From the NCBI RefSeq assembly GCF_000699445.3, contig NC_067196.1, positions 35,546,616-35,610,615 on the forward strand: 64,000 nucleotides of DNA. The letters are read 5' to 3'. Below are positions 22,526-34,294 of the stretch, one piece after another. The position numbers and the translations under genes are program-made. Origin of the DNA: Schistosoma haematobium (Eukaryota > Platyhelminthes > Trematoda > Strigeidida > Schistosomatidae). The notes under the pieces are model-generated. The model was not told the DNA's origin. It ran no database searches and saw only the letters and a list, made by a program, of their open reading frames with translations. How positions within the stretch are numbered: the stretch's first letter is position 1; every line of letters starts with the position of its first letter.

Positions 22526-23588
22526 GTAAGCAGTTGGTTTGATAGGGTACAGACTGAGCTTTCATTCGCGATTCCTAATAACTGATTATCTCATATGTTA
22601 TCAGTTAAGAGCTGTAAATGGATCTAATATAAATCAATTATTTACTGTTGCCTGAATGTTTTTAATCAAAAATGTCTATTTATGGACACAACACTCAATT
22701 ACAAGTATTGTTTAACAGCTAGATGAAAGTCTCTGAAGGACCCAGAGTAAGTGAGACTGCTTTTACTTAATGCGCGCTATAACGAAAACATCAGTGACTG
22801 GAAAACCACATAACAATAGTAGGTAGATAAGTTAAAAGGTTGTAACGGAGAGAATTAAATGAAATTTTTTGCTTTCTCTTAGGAATATTAGTTTTACAGT
22901 AAGTGATTCCAGGATTTCTCTGAATGCATAATTAAGGAAGATTTAAGTTTGTCACGGAATGCTTCACATTGATACTGTACTTTTGTAAGGTCAGCAGCAC
23001 AGGCAAGAAATCTCAGTTTAAAACCGGTCAACCAGGAATAACAATAACTTAAGAACCAAATGATGTGTTAGATACGATTTCACTAAGTTACTGCGATAGA
23101 AAATCCTAACCCTTACACTGTAGTGAAAGGTGTGGTTGTAAGAATGTTAACATTAATCATTAAGGAAGATCTTGGTATCTTGTGAACGTAGAAGTGCGAC
23201 ATTCAGGATTGTTTCTAGGGATGGCGGATATGATTTGTAGCTCATGTGGATGATTTTGACGGAGTTTTGTTCTTTTAGCTGGACGGTTTGGTCGTGGAGC
23301 CTTCATCGTTCTTCTGAACATCATCAGCACAAACGTCAGGTAGGAGCGGAGTGTTTTCATTTCTCCACACATGACTCATAGCTTGTTTTGTAAGCCTCGA
23401 TCATGATTGAAGTCAATTACAGTAGACAAAATTCATCTGTTAACATTTTCCAACGGGATTAACCCAACTAAAGTGAGCAAGGATGAATGAACAATAACGG
23501 TTAAAATTTAGAAAATCATTAATTTGTAGGTTATAATTAATCAATTTTATCTCAAAAAGGTTAAGATATTTGCATTGATTTATTGTAG
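22526..23588. other. Intron 6
   Basis: Contains a GC-richer patch at about 23160-23380, probably an old dispersed repeat with a short minus-strand frame. No exon-like signal seen. Confidence 0.4.
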
Positions 23589-24860
23589 AAATATAATGGC
23601 TAATGAAACTAATAAAATGTTAATTAGCAGCAAAAACAGTCTCAATAAACAAAGGACACCAAAAAAAGAGGAAGTCAATGTAATTAAAGCCCAAAACTTT
23701 ACAAACTATAAAGAAAATATGATGAATAATAGACAGCATCTTCCTAAAAGCACATCAGTTAATTTAGCAAACAGTATAATAAATAAACACGGTTTTGTGA
23801 AAGGTAGTTTGACAAGTAGAAGTGAAGAGTCTTTATTTGAAACAGCTTTATCTACAAAATCAGGCCCAATACACCCGGGATTACTTCCATCAACAGTTGT
23901 ACAGATACTACCTAAAATAAGGGAAATGAGAAAGCAGGAAAACCTCAGTCGAACTCCAACGTTCACGAATTTGTTAATGAACTTTCCGTGTACAAAATCA
24001 AAACAAATTAAACGGCAAAATTCAGAATTTGATTTTTTAGTTAAAACGTCATATAAATTGCCTTCATTACATAATAAGGTAGAACAAGAAAAGAGAAAAT
24101 TAGAGGTGAATAAAATGAAAATAACAAATAAACTTTGGTATAGAAAACAAATTTCGGAAACTCCGAACATTCAGGTAGAACCTTCATTAACTATCACGTC
24201 TCTTTCAAAAATGGGATCAATTTCGACAATACAACCAACTTCGTCAATTACTTCACGATCTACTTATCAAGTAATTCCGCAAAAACCTCATAAAACACAG
24301 AAAAAAGCAATAAAACCGTCAGAAAATCCATTAGATATAGATATCAGGAACTTTGATTTGAATTTCGATACACAAAACTTTTTACAGTGGTTTGGCAAAG
24401 TTCTAGAGGCAAACGTTATTTCATCATATAAGCGAGAAGATTTAATGACAACACTTAAACTTGAAAAAGATAGAATACCAACGTTAAATCCATTGTGTGA
24501 AATATACTGGGGGTCATCAGGTGTTAACCAAGGAATACTAAAGCAACCACATTTTGAACTAATGTTTAAACAAATATTACTCATGGATTTAAGTAATTCA
24601 CTATCTATCAAAAGAAAACAATCTAAGAATAAGAAATCATTTACTTTGCCAATAATTGATATCCCAAAACGAAATGTATCTTATCAGACATCAACTTCAA
24701 AATATATGGTCAAGAAGCAAGAGAATTTCCTAGTTCATAATGTAAACATGCCTCTTGATGATTTGTATAAAAATTTTAATTATTCACAAGATAAACTATC
24801 ATTAAAAGAATTAACGAAAATCAAAACTGATCGTAAAAATACTTCAAACGCAATAAACTT
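23589..24860 (+). CDS. Exon 7 of the unrecognised gene
   Basis: 1,272 nt, the largest exon. The acceptor is tttattgtag and the donor gtaagt, phase 2 on both sides; the first base completes an Arg codon. The first 250 residues are rich in K, S, T and N and look disordered, with many SP/TP-like sites. A more ordered part follows with NFLQWFGKVLEAN and a conserved-looking LCEIYWGSSG, then a basic tail. No signal peptide, membrane segment or catalytic motif seen. If unspliced it would stop two bases into the donor. Confidence 0.78.
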
Positions 24861-24885
24861 GTAAGTTGTATTGATATAAATTATT

Positions 24886-25070
24886 TTTTGATTGAGATCA
24901 TGAACCGATTGATGTTAGACCACCGTTGAAAACCTTTAAGCACTGGACAGTTGTTTCGTCCTATTTTGCGCTGTGCTGAGGAGTCTTAAAATAGGAAAAA
25001 ACGGCCGTCCAGTGCTTCCAGGTTTCTAACGCTGGTCTAACATCAATCGGTTCATGATCTCAATCAAAAA
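24886..25070. mobile_element. Short fold-back hammerhead SINE (family A)
   Basis: Near-perfect palindrome: ttttgattgagatcatgaac at the left end and its reverse complement at the right end, with arms of about 85-95 nt meeting near 24975. The right arm has ctgaggag, but GGACGAAAC is changed to ggaaaaaac, and the left arm is also mutated, so neither ribozyme looks active. The tRNA-like head is absent. Confidence 0.78.
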
Positions 25071-25917
25071 CGTAATAATCTCTACAACCCTATACTGAGA
25101 TAAATTAGTTGAAAAATTAATTGTGTAAGTAATTTACTTCTGGTTTTTTTTGGTAAACAATGCAAACAAAGAAAACACTTTAAATCTTATTGATTCTTAT
25201 TTATTTTAATTAATATCCCTGGTAATTCATAACTTGAAACTATACTGGAAGTTACCTGCTTTTTATAATTTCTAGGGTGATTTTATTTTAAAAGATTTCA
25301 GTATTAAAAAAAACAATCATATTTATTGCTGTAAACCAGAATTAATGAGTTTTGCAACCTATCAAGGTTACATAACAAAATCATATATATTTCATACATT
25401 TATTTCCTGTTGTTATGAAGTGAAAAAAGGGAATAAGAATAGTGTTTTAAGAAGAATAACCTAAACTTATTTTCATTTTAAAATTACAAATGAAGTTTAT
25501 TATATTTTTATGTAAATAAAGTTAGTCAAAAGTTGATGTATAGTTTATTCCATAGTCATATTGAGAGAGTAATATATGTAAAGTAGAGTATTGGACTCGA
25601 TCTTAGTGACAGAGTAACATAGTATTTAGTTAAAGTTACAAAATAATGACTTTACAATCCATTGAGAGAACAACTATTAGTTTCATAGAGACAGTCTTTT
25701 AAAAACACACAAGTGTTTTATTATCATATTTGGAATCGAGTGAATACTCATGAAAAACATATGCTCACTAGTGACTGGCTTCAAGATGTATATCCTGGAG
25801 CTCTAATGAGAAGCAGTGACCAGTGGAGTTCAACCGGGTCAGTTGTAAGTTAGTAACTCACTGATGACAATGGTGGATGTGCCGCTCAATGTCGTGGACT
25901 AGTTGAATTTAAACATT

Positions 25918-26110
25918 AACACCGTCAGATGCCGTCTCAGTGGTCTACTGGTTAAGTGGTCGTGCGCGAGATCAGTAGGCCCTGAGTTCGAATCCCGCGA
26001 GGCGGGATCATGAATGCGCACTGCCGAGGAGTCCCGTACTAGGACGAAACTGCCGTCCAGTGCTTGCAGGTTTTTGTTGGTGATCTAGCTTCGAGTGACT
26101 CATGATCTAA
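25918..26110 (+). mobile_element. Hammerhead SINE (family A), tRNA-like part present
   Basis: tRNA-like head with ctcagtggtctactggttaa and gagttcgaatcccg, then the ribozyme part with gaaactgccgtcc. The first core half reads ccgaggag instead of ctgaggag, so activity is doubtful. Confidence 0.78.
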
Positions 26111-26514
26111 ACTATTAATATTTAGATTTGTACAGATATTTATTACGAATAAAGTTAGGATAATTCAATAATGTAAATAAAATCTCAATAAATAATATGA
26201 ATGGCAAAAATCAAAATACAAATAAAGTAATTGGTATATATAATAACCATGTAATAATGATTATTTAATCAACTAACACTGCATGTAGATTTTAAAGGAA
26301 TATAAGCCATTTCACTTCATATACATAAAAAGTCACCCATTACTGTGATTATAACCATTGATAATAAATTAACAATCCATCAAAAATTAAGATTGTGGAA
26401 AACTATACGAATAGATAATGCAAAATATAAAATGTCAGAAATGTACAGTACATATAATGTAACAAATATTGTTAAAATCTAAGCAAATTATAAATATTTA
26501 ATAAAATGAATTCA

Positions 26515-26695
26515 CTTGGTATTGTTTACTTGAATCTTTTCATTGATGTTTAGGACTGCAATTGATCAGTCTCTTATTGGCATATTTGCATATTGCCTGG
26601 GTTTCAGTGCCAGCTGATGAATCCGAAATAAGACGAAACGCGCGTCCTTGATTCCACTGCTGGACACTATCCAATTTTGCATATAATTTTATTAA
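26515..26695 (+). mobile_element. Sm-alpha-like hammerhead repeat (family B)
   Basis: Single-orientation copy. The leader ggactgcaattgatcagt is shared with 12.69 kb, followed by the ribozyme part and the closing block tgattccactgctgg. It is shorter than typical Sm-alpha repeats and lacks the inverted second arm. Confidence 0.75.
26604..26660 (+). ncRNA. Hammerhead ribozyme, family B
   Basis: The core CTGATGA (26614-26620), GAAAC (26635-26639), the stem III gcgc and the triplet gtc are intact. Stem II is weakened: atcc faces agac where gtcc/ggac is expected. Possibly active at a reduced level. Confidence 0.65.
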
Positions 26696-27793
26696 TAAGA
26701 TGTTCTAGATGAAGATAATATTCAGTTTGTAATGTTAATTTTTTTATTCTTGTTAGCTTGTGTTTATTTACTATAATATTGCCTAAATACTTTATTAAAA
26801 TCTTCCAAATGATATGGGACTGTAATATCTTATTCAATCTTTTTTAATTCTATTCAGACTCTAAACATCTTTGTTACACTATACAAATATATGTTAACAT
26901 TTACTTTAGCCCAAGTTTATTGTTATAAAATCGTGATCGATTTCTCGTGTAGTTGTGTTCTCTGTGATGGATAGTTCAATCACGAAGCTTTCGTTGCCTT
27001 TCCAGACAACATCATTAGCATGAACTTAAGATGAAACACAATTTATTTAAACTAAATTAGGAGTTGTAATTACGACCAAATAGAAAAACAATTTAATGAG
27101 TTTCAATTTTACAAAAGTCTCAGTTCAAATGTATGAATGATCTAAAGTGCAAAATGTGTTGCTATATGAAATATCAGATTCATTAAACCCTTACAACCAA
27201 CTTATCAGTTTGACCATAAGTCAAATCTAAATAATGATTCCCTACGCCAATAATAAATATTTATAACGATCTTTTAGTTTCAAAACTTGTAAATCACAGC
27301 TTAATTAAACATGTACTTCTGATTTTCTCAATTTCTACACATTTTTATTAGCCAACTAATTATGTATATCGACAGGGTAAAGTAGTAATGAGGTTATGTA
27401 AGATGCTTACAACTTATCATTGAGACCACATGTTAAAAACCCACACTGAGACACTCCATTGATTGATGTGTTTCTCTTTACCGATCAGTCGGAGAAACGA
27501 GCCGAAATGACATCGGGATTCTTGCATGTAAAGTCAATTATATTTGATATAGAATATGGCAAGAGTTAACGTTATCAAAGTTCATATAAAGCGCAATATA
27601 ATTCATAAAACACCATACAAGGAGCAATGTCGAGACGGTAGATACATACACAATTTGTGTAAAAATCTAGAATCCTGAATATGTTACTTATTATTAAAAT
27701 GCACTGTAATAATTAAGTGTGAAAAAACTATTGTAAATAACTATTAAGGTTATTTTATTTAATATTTTCTTGGTATTTTTTTAATTGAGAAAG

Positions 27794-28053
27794 AATGTAC
27801 GGGTGTAATGACAGGACGTATGAAGGATCAAAAGCGTTTCATGTGAATTCAGAACAACATAAGATATCAGATAAACGAACTAATCTACCTAGAATAGAAT
27901 CACATACCTGTCACCCAGTACATGGAAAGTTTCACTGTCGTTATGAAGCACTGGCGAGAAAAAAATATCAGAGTTTAGGTCTCTCAATTTCCAATCACAT
28001 TACTTGGATGAATTTAATTCAAGAATGTGTGAACAAACCAACTCAACAAAAAA
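27794..28053 (+). CDS. Exon 8 of the unrecognised gene
   Basis: The acceptor ends gagaaag, with phase 2 continuation (the first base completes a Leu codon, then ATG TAC). It codes for 86 residues including HTCHPVHGKFHCRYEALARK and ISNHITWMNLIQECV. The His/Cys content (HTCHPVHGKFHC) is notable but does not fit a zinc-finger family I know. The donor gtaagc at 28054 would leave phase 1 for a further exon that I cannot place. Without splicing the frame ends in TGA at 28074-28076, with an AATAAA near 28320. Confidence 0.68.
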
Positions 28054-28076
28054 GTAAGCGAAATAACTTTTTCTGA

Positions 28077-30472
28077 AGTTTTCCTTTATGTATGTGTGTA
28101 CACATATAATTTTATGGGCGTACATATTGTCACCTTGATAGAGAGTTTAGGAAAGTCACAAAAAGATGTGGAATGAGTTTAAGAATCCAGAGGCTACTTT
28201 TAAAGGCACTATAAATATGGATTCAGCAGTTATCAGATGCTTGAATAAAGTTGTTAGAATAGGTCTACATAAGCTCTCACGCAATATTGTATTCCTAAAT
28301 TGTCACTATTCAAAAGAATAAAACAATAGCAGACCCGATAAAACCAATTGAAACAAGCGGCAATTCTGATCAGACAGCTAATTTTAGACCGCCTGAAGCC
28401 AAAAGCGTATGTGAACACTGGACTATTTTCTCACTAGATGGAATATCAGACTGACTAGTGAAGTATATTTGTGTACGCAAGAACTTTCAAATCAGTTGAC
28501 CTAATAAATCAAGATCATGTCTAAGGCAGGAAAGCTAATGGGATATCGAAGCTAAAACCAAGTCCTCATGTCCACCAGTCTAGTCAATTGCACCTTCAAA
28601 AGGTTTCGTAAGGAATGTCAATCCAAAATTTAGGGACAAAATTCACAAAGACCGCCGACTGCATTATTGGGTGATTTCTTTATTATGGTACTGCCTAATC
28701 CCTTTTATCATACTTCTTAAAGGTTAAGACCGGCGATACATCACATACGAATCAATCCTGACTTCTTTTTCGCATTTGTGACAAAACAGGATGGTGGTTA
28801 CCGCATCCAACTTTCAGTCGTTGAGTTGCAGATTCGTACACAACTATACCTATTTTGATTTAGATAGATGAGAAGTATCACCAGACCTCACGTAGAAAGG
28901 TGAGACAAAGTCAGCTGCACAGACTTGAGTTTGGTTGTTCAGTTGAATTGATTTCAGTCAGCAAAAGGAAGCACGTATCATGGAAGAAAAATCGAAATGT
29001 TAAAACAGCAGTACTGTGTGAACGGTGTTAAAGATATTGAGGAACTATCAAATTGTGGCCTATTGACATCGGTCGTATAAAGATGGTAATACTGCATGTA
29101 GTAGTCAAATAATTATTTATCTTAGTTATTAGACATGTGCTGGGAAATAAAGTATTATCAAATCAGCCCGCGAAGGTATTTACAAATAGGTTGGAAATGA
29201 CAATGGGAAACACCCTGATTTTACTTGGAATTGGTTTCACTAGTGTGATCTATCTTTGACTTCTGAAGCACAATTTTTGGTGAGAGCTATTTTTATGAGA
29301 TTGAAAACGAGAGCTATATATTATCACACAAAACAAGTCAATTAGGACAGATACAAATGAACATTGGGTCAGAAAAACCCATTAAACACATACCCTTTAT
29401 ACGGAGGTCAAGTTGACTAATAAGCGCCTAAAGACAATTATACCCTGTGATAGACTTTTTCTTCTACATATTGAAGAGGTAATGACTAGACTTCCTTATG
29501 CAAAGTGCTTTCCAATACAGAAGTGTCTTCTAACTGCTTCATATATATCGCGAAGAAGTAAACGAACATTTGGTCGGTTTATGTGAGATGAAACATATTA
29601 AATATCAAATACAGGATTGCCGTCTGGAACAGATAGTTACCGAATTCGGAATGTATTTACACTTTGTTTTTCTAAAGCAATTGAGTATGATTTCCTAAAA
29701 CATTGGATAGCATATACAAAAACCTTGTCGATGTATGATCGAGCAATCAATGTATAAATTGTGAGTAGGTGATTGACTAGAATGATATAGTAAGCAACAG
29801 TATCGCACAGTTCTGTCACTTTATTGGATAATGAAAGAACAAGTTATTTCCCCAAAATGAGGTAAAAGAGAACAGACACATAATAAATAATGTATTCACG
29901 TTTAGTTTGATCATTAAAGCGTAAATCTATTGACGACAATAATTTGCAATTCCATATAACGATTCTTCTGAACACTGGTTTCTGCAGTCTTAAAGATTCT
30001 ACACAATGATCCTAAATATAGGGACTGGTGTGATTTATGGAGTTGAACAGTCTAAAAAACCTTTCGTCGATTGTACAATTATCTGCAAAAGATTATATTA
30101 GCGTTGACTGTGAGTATTCTCCCTGTATCAAGTCCTAAATTACTGTCAACTTGATAGATATTTATACGTATTTCGTTCTCATAATTGGATTAAAGCATTA
30201 AAAACTATTATTCGTGTATAAACATATAACATTACTCATTTTATTTGGTAAATCAAAGAATCTGTGGCTTAATTGGACAACGGCAGTTTTATAACATAAA
30301 TTATTTTATTTTTTCAAATGAATATTCGTTTATTGATTTTCATTAACAAAAGCAAATAAATAAAATAAAGATTGAGTTACAAATAAAAAAGTATAGAAAG
30401 TTTGCAACCCCATCGATAATTAAGGAAATAAAACAGTCAAAAATCATGAGCAGAAGTTAAACTTTTTTGTTC
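28077..30472. other. Intergenic region, convergent 3' ends
   Basis: Lies between the end of the first gene (plus) and the end of PMF1 (minus). It is less AT-rich than the introns, without long open frames; probably old decayed repeats. A weak candidate exon (acceptor tttctgcag, 29988 on) would continue the first gene in phase 1 for 18 codons to TGA; not called. Confidence 0.4.
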
Positions 30473-30478
30473 TTTATT
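30473..30478 (-). terminator. PMF1 polyadenylation signal
   Basis: AATAAA on the minus strand, a few bases after the PMF1 stop codon, within an A-rich stretch. Confidence 0.6.
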
Positions 30479-30483
30479 TTTTG

Positions 30484-30561
30484 TTATTTGTCTAGCATCG
30501 AGTTAGGTGATTCTTGAAACTCAGAAGTACATGTTCCACAACTTTTAGTGGACTTGGATAA
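30484..30561 (-). CDS. PMF1: PMF1 exon 4 (last exon)
   Basis: 78 nt after the minus-strand acceptor cccattttcag, phase 0. It codes for LSKSTKSCGTCTSEFQESPN and five more residues, then TAA. It extends the coiled-coil tail from exon 3 and ends in a short Ser/Cys-rich C-terminus. The phase match, the strong acceptor and a poly(A) signal just behind the stop support it, although the intron before it is 3.27 kb, far longer than the first two. Confidence 0.7.
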   Translation of the reverse strand, partial: LSKSTKSCGTCTSEFQESPNSMLDK

Positions 30562-33500
30562 CTGAAAATGGGAAAAAGCATTAGAATATTAAGGTGTTCA
30601 ATATAAATATTCTCATTCCGAGCGTTGCATGAAGAAAGAAGTGTATTTATTGATTCAAATTAAAAGTGGTGATATGTAAATTACTTCATTGTATAATATT
30701 TACCTACATATATAGGTTCATTTCTAAAGTAATGCCACTACTACATTATAACAATAAAACACACTAAACAGAATTTTCTAGGGCTTACTTGCAACAAGTT
30801 AACATTACTCTAGCACATATATAAATGTAGAATTACCGTCAAATTTACAGCACAATCAAGTTGACGTTGCGTTTAAACTCAAACACCAGTATTTCGTGAA
30901 GACTATTTGATGTCTAATACAATAACTAGCAATTTCATCTATTAGACTTGACATTACCTCAGCAGAGTACAATTACCAGTTTAATGAGAAAGTACCTTAT
31001 GTGCTCCCATTTTTCTTTCTGATAAAAAAGTTGTGGAACACACCTTGGTATTGCCATGATCAACTTGATCAAAACAACGTAACGAAGTAAATCCCATTCT
31101 TATTAGCAGTTCCTAAGATGGTATTCGGAACTAAAGCTCATCAAGTTATACAGCAAGGGCTAACCTGGTGTTTTTTCAGTTTATTTATTCGAACATATAA
31201 ATACTGGTACAAAGGGGCAACGAATACATATGCGCCACACAAGTTACTTGATTTGTGTATGGGCTGTGATACTGCCTGTGTGTCCAGACCGAAGCAAGTG
31301 GTTTTCTTAGGAGGCTACACCCGGAGCTTTCGACCTATAGGTATGATCCACAAGGCAGTGGAGTAACATCAGGAGATGCAGTCCCATTTGTTCTCTCAGA
31401 ATGCTGGAGCCCATGTGCACCATTGGTTTGGAATCAGGGTTTTCCAACTCCCCTAGGTGGATCCTCTATATGCACCAACCCGGTTAAAGCGCCAGACATT
31501 CGCTTTTCGTTCTCTCAATTTCGTAAACAACACCCTCGACGCGAGAAGGCAGTGAGTAGGACTTTCCTGGCAGTGGTTGTATACTCGCGGCCATGTTAAA
31601 GCATTTCGAGAGGAAGAGCCGACTCTCCCCAACCTCGGCCGCACTAGGTATCATGTTGCAAAACCCCCAATTCAACTCTGGGAATAGTTTTTGAAAAGGA
31701 TAGAATCCTAGACTTACATTTATAAAATCACTAGCCAACGTAATAGCCAATTACTTAGAGACGCTAAGACACAGCTCCTCTCATGAAACTGAGAGAGGAA
31801 GTTAGCTGATGGGCTGTTTTTAAATTCCTTTGATTTAGGATCATATAACTACTTAGAAGCATTAAAATCACATACTACTCGAGTCACAAAATTACACAAC
31901 ACGTAGATTATTATAAGACCTTGACAAATGTGCAATTTCAGTAGTTTTCTGCCTTTCATCAACTATTGATTATTATGGAAACACATCGCTAGGATATATA
32001 TCTATTTAATTAACCTGTGAGACTACAGTTGGAAGTTTCCCAAATGCACTCATCAAGGTTAAGGTTCCGAAGTACTTTTTCTCCTAGCCAACCCTAATAT
32101 ATGTAATCTGTTCAAGGCTGTTCTTAAGCAACACTTCGACAGAGTATCAGTTTGTTTCGAATGCCCTAACAACACATCGTGCGAGGTTATCGTAAAATAT
32201 TTTCCCACACGTTATAACTGAGGCTTTTAAAATACACTATAAGTACCTGATATACAAAGTGTGAGATTGAAACACTTGGTTATATTGTCATAGGATGAAT
32301 ACACCAAACACTGTTTGAGTACTGAAGGGTACAGGACTGAAAAAAGGGGTCCTGGTGCAGATGATTTGATTGGCGCAACCTATATACACAACCAAACTGT
32401 GTGGGCAACAAAATAGCCCGCTTTTTATTACTGTCTGTACGACCTAGTTAAGTAGTGATGGACCAACATATCCCAGTTCTATGCAGACTGTTAGCAGGTC
32501 ACTGCCTGTGACCCTGCGACAATGACTGGTTTGTAGCAGGACAATCAGATTACTCAAAAGCAATAATTCTCGCCTATCCAGATATTTAAGCACCTTTTCA
32601 AGAAAAGACAGCTAAAATGTATCTTGAGATAGATACACTAGTGGCTAAATACAATACCTAACAATAAATTCGTTATCTAGTGGTTCGAGTAAACTTACAC
32701 CGTAGACTGCCAGAAAAAGTTTTTAAGTATCGATTGTAGCATGTATTTCTTTGTTCAGTATTGAAAATCAAATACACAAGAGTGCACTGTCATGACTTAA
32801 GAAATGGGAAACGATAGTGTAGAAGTGGGGTATAAAAAGAATTAATGTACTAAACTATAAGTATCCTCGAAGCATTGTTCGCACTTATTGGGATCAGTGG
32901 ATTGGACTTGCTAAGTGGTTTCAAAAAATGTACGTTAATCTTATATATTTTGAATCCAAACCGTTTTATAAGCGCTTAGCTCGTGTTTTAGTACTACCGA
33001 TTCAGTGTTATTTAAACTGAATAAAGCCTGAGAACGGACCAGTTAAAAACAAGACAAATTCACGAGGTTGTGATCGATAGATCTGAACTCCATGGATAAC
33101 TGTTTGTCGAGTAGATAAGGTTTTAACAATGTTAAAAATTCATTGGCTACACACAAACATCACATTTTTGTCTACCATTTACTAATATTCCACTTGTCGA
33201 TATCAGCATTGCTAGTTTCCTCTTTTCTGTTAAGTGCAGTGAAGTCAGCTAGTGCATTGTAGTGCTAAATTCTTCATTTTTCAGATTATTTGTAGAAAAT
33301 TGATCAAACAAACCCATACTTCTGTCTGGTGTTCACACTTTAACCCTTTTAATACATATCCATCCTTCAGTTACTTAGTAGGTAAAATTTAACTGGTATT
33401 CTTTGATGAGGCTTTAACTAATAGGATAAGGATCTGAATGCTGGTGACGAAACGAGTGTGAATATTTCAAAATTAGTCAGTCTGCATGGTATATATGGAA

Positions 33501-33829
33501 ATATAACTCATCTGCTCAATAAAAACAAGCTTGTTTCAGTAACTCATTTCTCATCTAAACTTGACTTATCGCACAAATCTGTTATATTTTTGGAGAACCT
33601 TTCGAGTGAACCCATCAGAGCAACTAAAAATCCTTGAGAGGTTATTATTATAATATTGCGCCGTCCACATTCGTAATTTAGATGCTCATCATTTGGGTGA
33701 TCAGTAAATAGTCATTGATAATACACGAAATTCCTATTTCACTTATGGTAGGATCACATAAAATAGCTCACAGGTCTTTACAACATTTATACCAATAAAG
33801 ATGTCTCAAACATTAGATAAGCTACTTAC
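30562..33829. other. PMF1 intron 3
   Basis: 3,268 nt, compared with 31 and 37 nt for the other two introns. It contains the interspersed repeat at 31180-31760. No exon-like sequence was seen elsewhere on either strand. Confidence 0.6.
31180..31760 (+). repeat. Interspersed repeat (family C), copy 1
   Basis: The first 240 nt match the segment at 63795-64000 in the same orientation. Shared blocks include actggtacaa, gatactgcc, catcaggagatgcagtccca and the ordered spacing between them. The rest (to about 31760) is GC-richer than the intron and is probably the same element. Short minus-strand frames here are not genes. Family not identified. Confidence 0.6.
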
Positions 33830-34028
33830 GTTTTGTAATTTCTCAGCCAAAGATCGAAATTCAATTACTTCATCGTAAAGAGTTTGACGTAATCTCCTTA
33901 GTTCCTCTGAACGTCTACCCAATTCTGAATCCAGTTCTTGAGAATAAGAAGACAAATTTTCCATATAAGACTTGTTGAGAGGCAAAAGGTGAGCCCTGAT
34001 ATCTATTTCAGGATCTCCAGATGGTCGC
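33830..34028 (-). CDS. PMF1: PMF1 exon 3
   Basis: 199 nt between the minus-strand acceptor aagtatag and the donor gtaagt. It completes the Trp codon begun in exon 2, giving WRPSGDPEIDIRAHLLP, the signature after the globular part of PMF1 (human has a W-R-P-S-G core followed by acidic residues). The next 45 residues are strongly heptad-like: MENLSSYSQELDSELGRR and SEELRRLRQTLYDEV. In MIS12-complex subunits this is the coiled coil that packs with MIS12. Confidence 0.8.
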
Positions 34029-34065
34029 CTATACTTATTTGTAAGGGCGTATTGAGGTAATTTAC
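34029..34065 (-). other. PMF1 intron 2, 37 nt
   Basis: Begins gtaaat and ends aagtatag on the minus strand. It splits the Trp codon of the WRPSG motif. This size is within the 30-40 nt class typical of 5' introns in schistosome genes. Confidence 0.75.
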
Positions 34066-34263
34066 CAGGATTTCGTATGGTTAAGTGTTTTGTTAGCTTG
34101 CTCCAACAGGATTTCCTTGTTATTTATATCGTACTGTGAGAGGACAGCTGCACAGGCTTCAGATGAATTCTTCTGAAAGTCAGCCACGATATCTTGTACA
34201 ATGTTGTTGAACCAAGTTGCATCTTTAGATCTAATATGGCTGCATTTATGTTCAACGTTTTCG
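34066..34263 (-). CDS. PMF1: PMF1 exon 2
   Basis: 198 nt, phase 2 in and phase 2 out. It codes for the helical domain with KDATWFNNIVQDIVADFQ, CAAVLSQYDIN and EILLEQANKTL. The layout matches the N-terminal helical region of PMF1/Nnf1, where a short helix, an F-containing segment and a second helix precede the W-R-P-S-G motif. In the cell the protein would act in the MIS12 complex at the inner-outer kinetochore interface. Confidence 0.78.
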
Positions 34264-34294
34264 CTAAAAATAATAACAACTTAGCAACACTCAC
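34264..34294 (-). other. PMF1 intron 1, 31 nt
   Basis: Starts gtgagt and ends tttttag on the minus strand; only 31 nt, near the lower limit for spliceosomal introns. Confidence 0.75.

Larger units (their letters stand above)
24861..27793. other. Intron 7
   Basis: Contains three ribozyme SINE copies (24886-25070, 25918-26110, 26515-26695). The sequence left of the 25.9-kb SINE (about 25745-25905) shares a block (gcagtgaccagtggag) with the inverted flank of the 44.2-kb SINE, so the repeat unit is longer than the SINE itself. No exon-like segment seen. Confidence 0.5.
1661..28076 (+). other. Eight-exon host gene, unrecognised protein (~1,300 aa)
   Basis: Exons at 1691-1883, 5837-5895, 14182-14446, 14713-15689, 15997-16173, 21822-22525, 23589-24860 and 27794-28053 (or to a stop at 28076) join with matching phases: 1, 0, 1, 0, 0, 2, 2. 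Nearly all donors read gtaagc, gtaagt or gtaggt. The assembled protein is about 1,300 residues and rich in K, S, N and T. It has a helical block (about residues 220-420), a charged block (about 570-640) and a probably disordered basic stretch. I see no signal peptide, membrane segment, zinc-finger pattern or enzyme motif, and I do not recognise the family. Intron 1 contains a Penelope element; other introns hold ribozyme SINEs and an RTE fragment. The first exon could be preceded by exons outside the window. Confidence 0.7.

Noticed and set aside
29988..30044. Phase-1 continuation of the first gene, 18 codons to TGA
   Set aside because: Acceptor and phase are acceptable, but the exon is short, no poly(A) signal follows closely, and the nearer stop at 28076 is an equal alternative.
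30482..30530. Plus-strand acceptor-like signal (tttgtctag) as a last exon of the first gene
   Set aside because: The same bases read on the minus strand give the PMF1 last exon with a phase match, stop and poly(A) signal; the plus-strand reading hits a stop after three codons.
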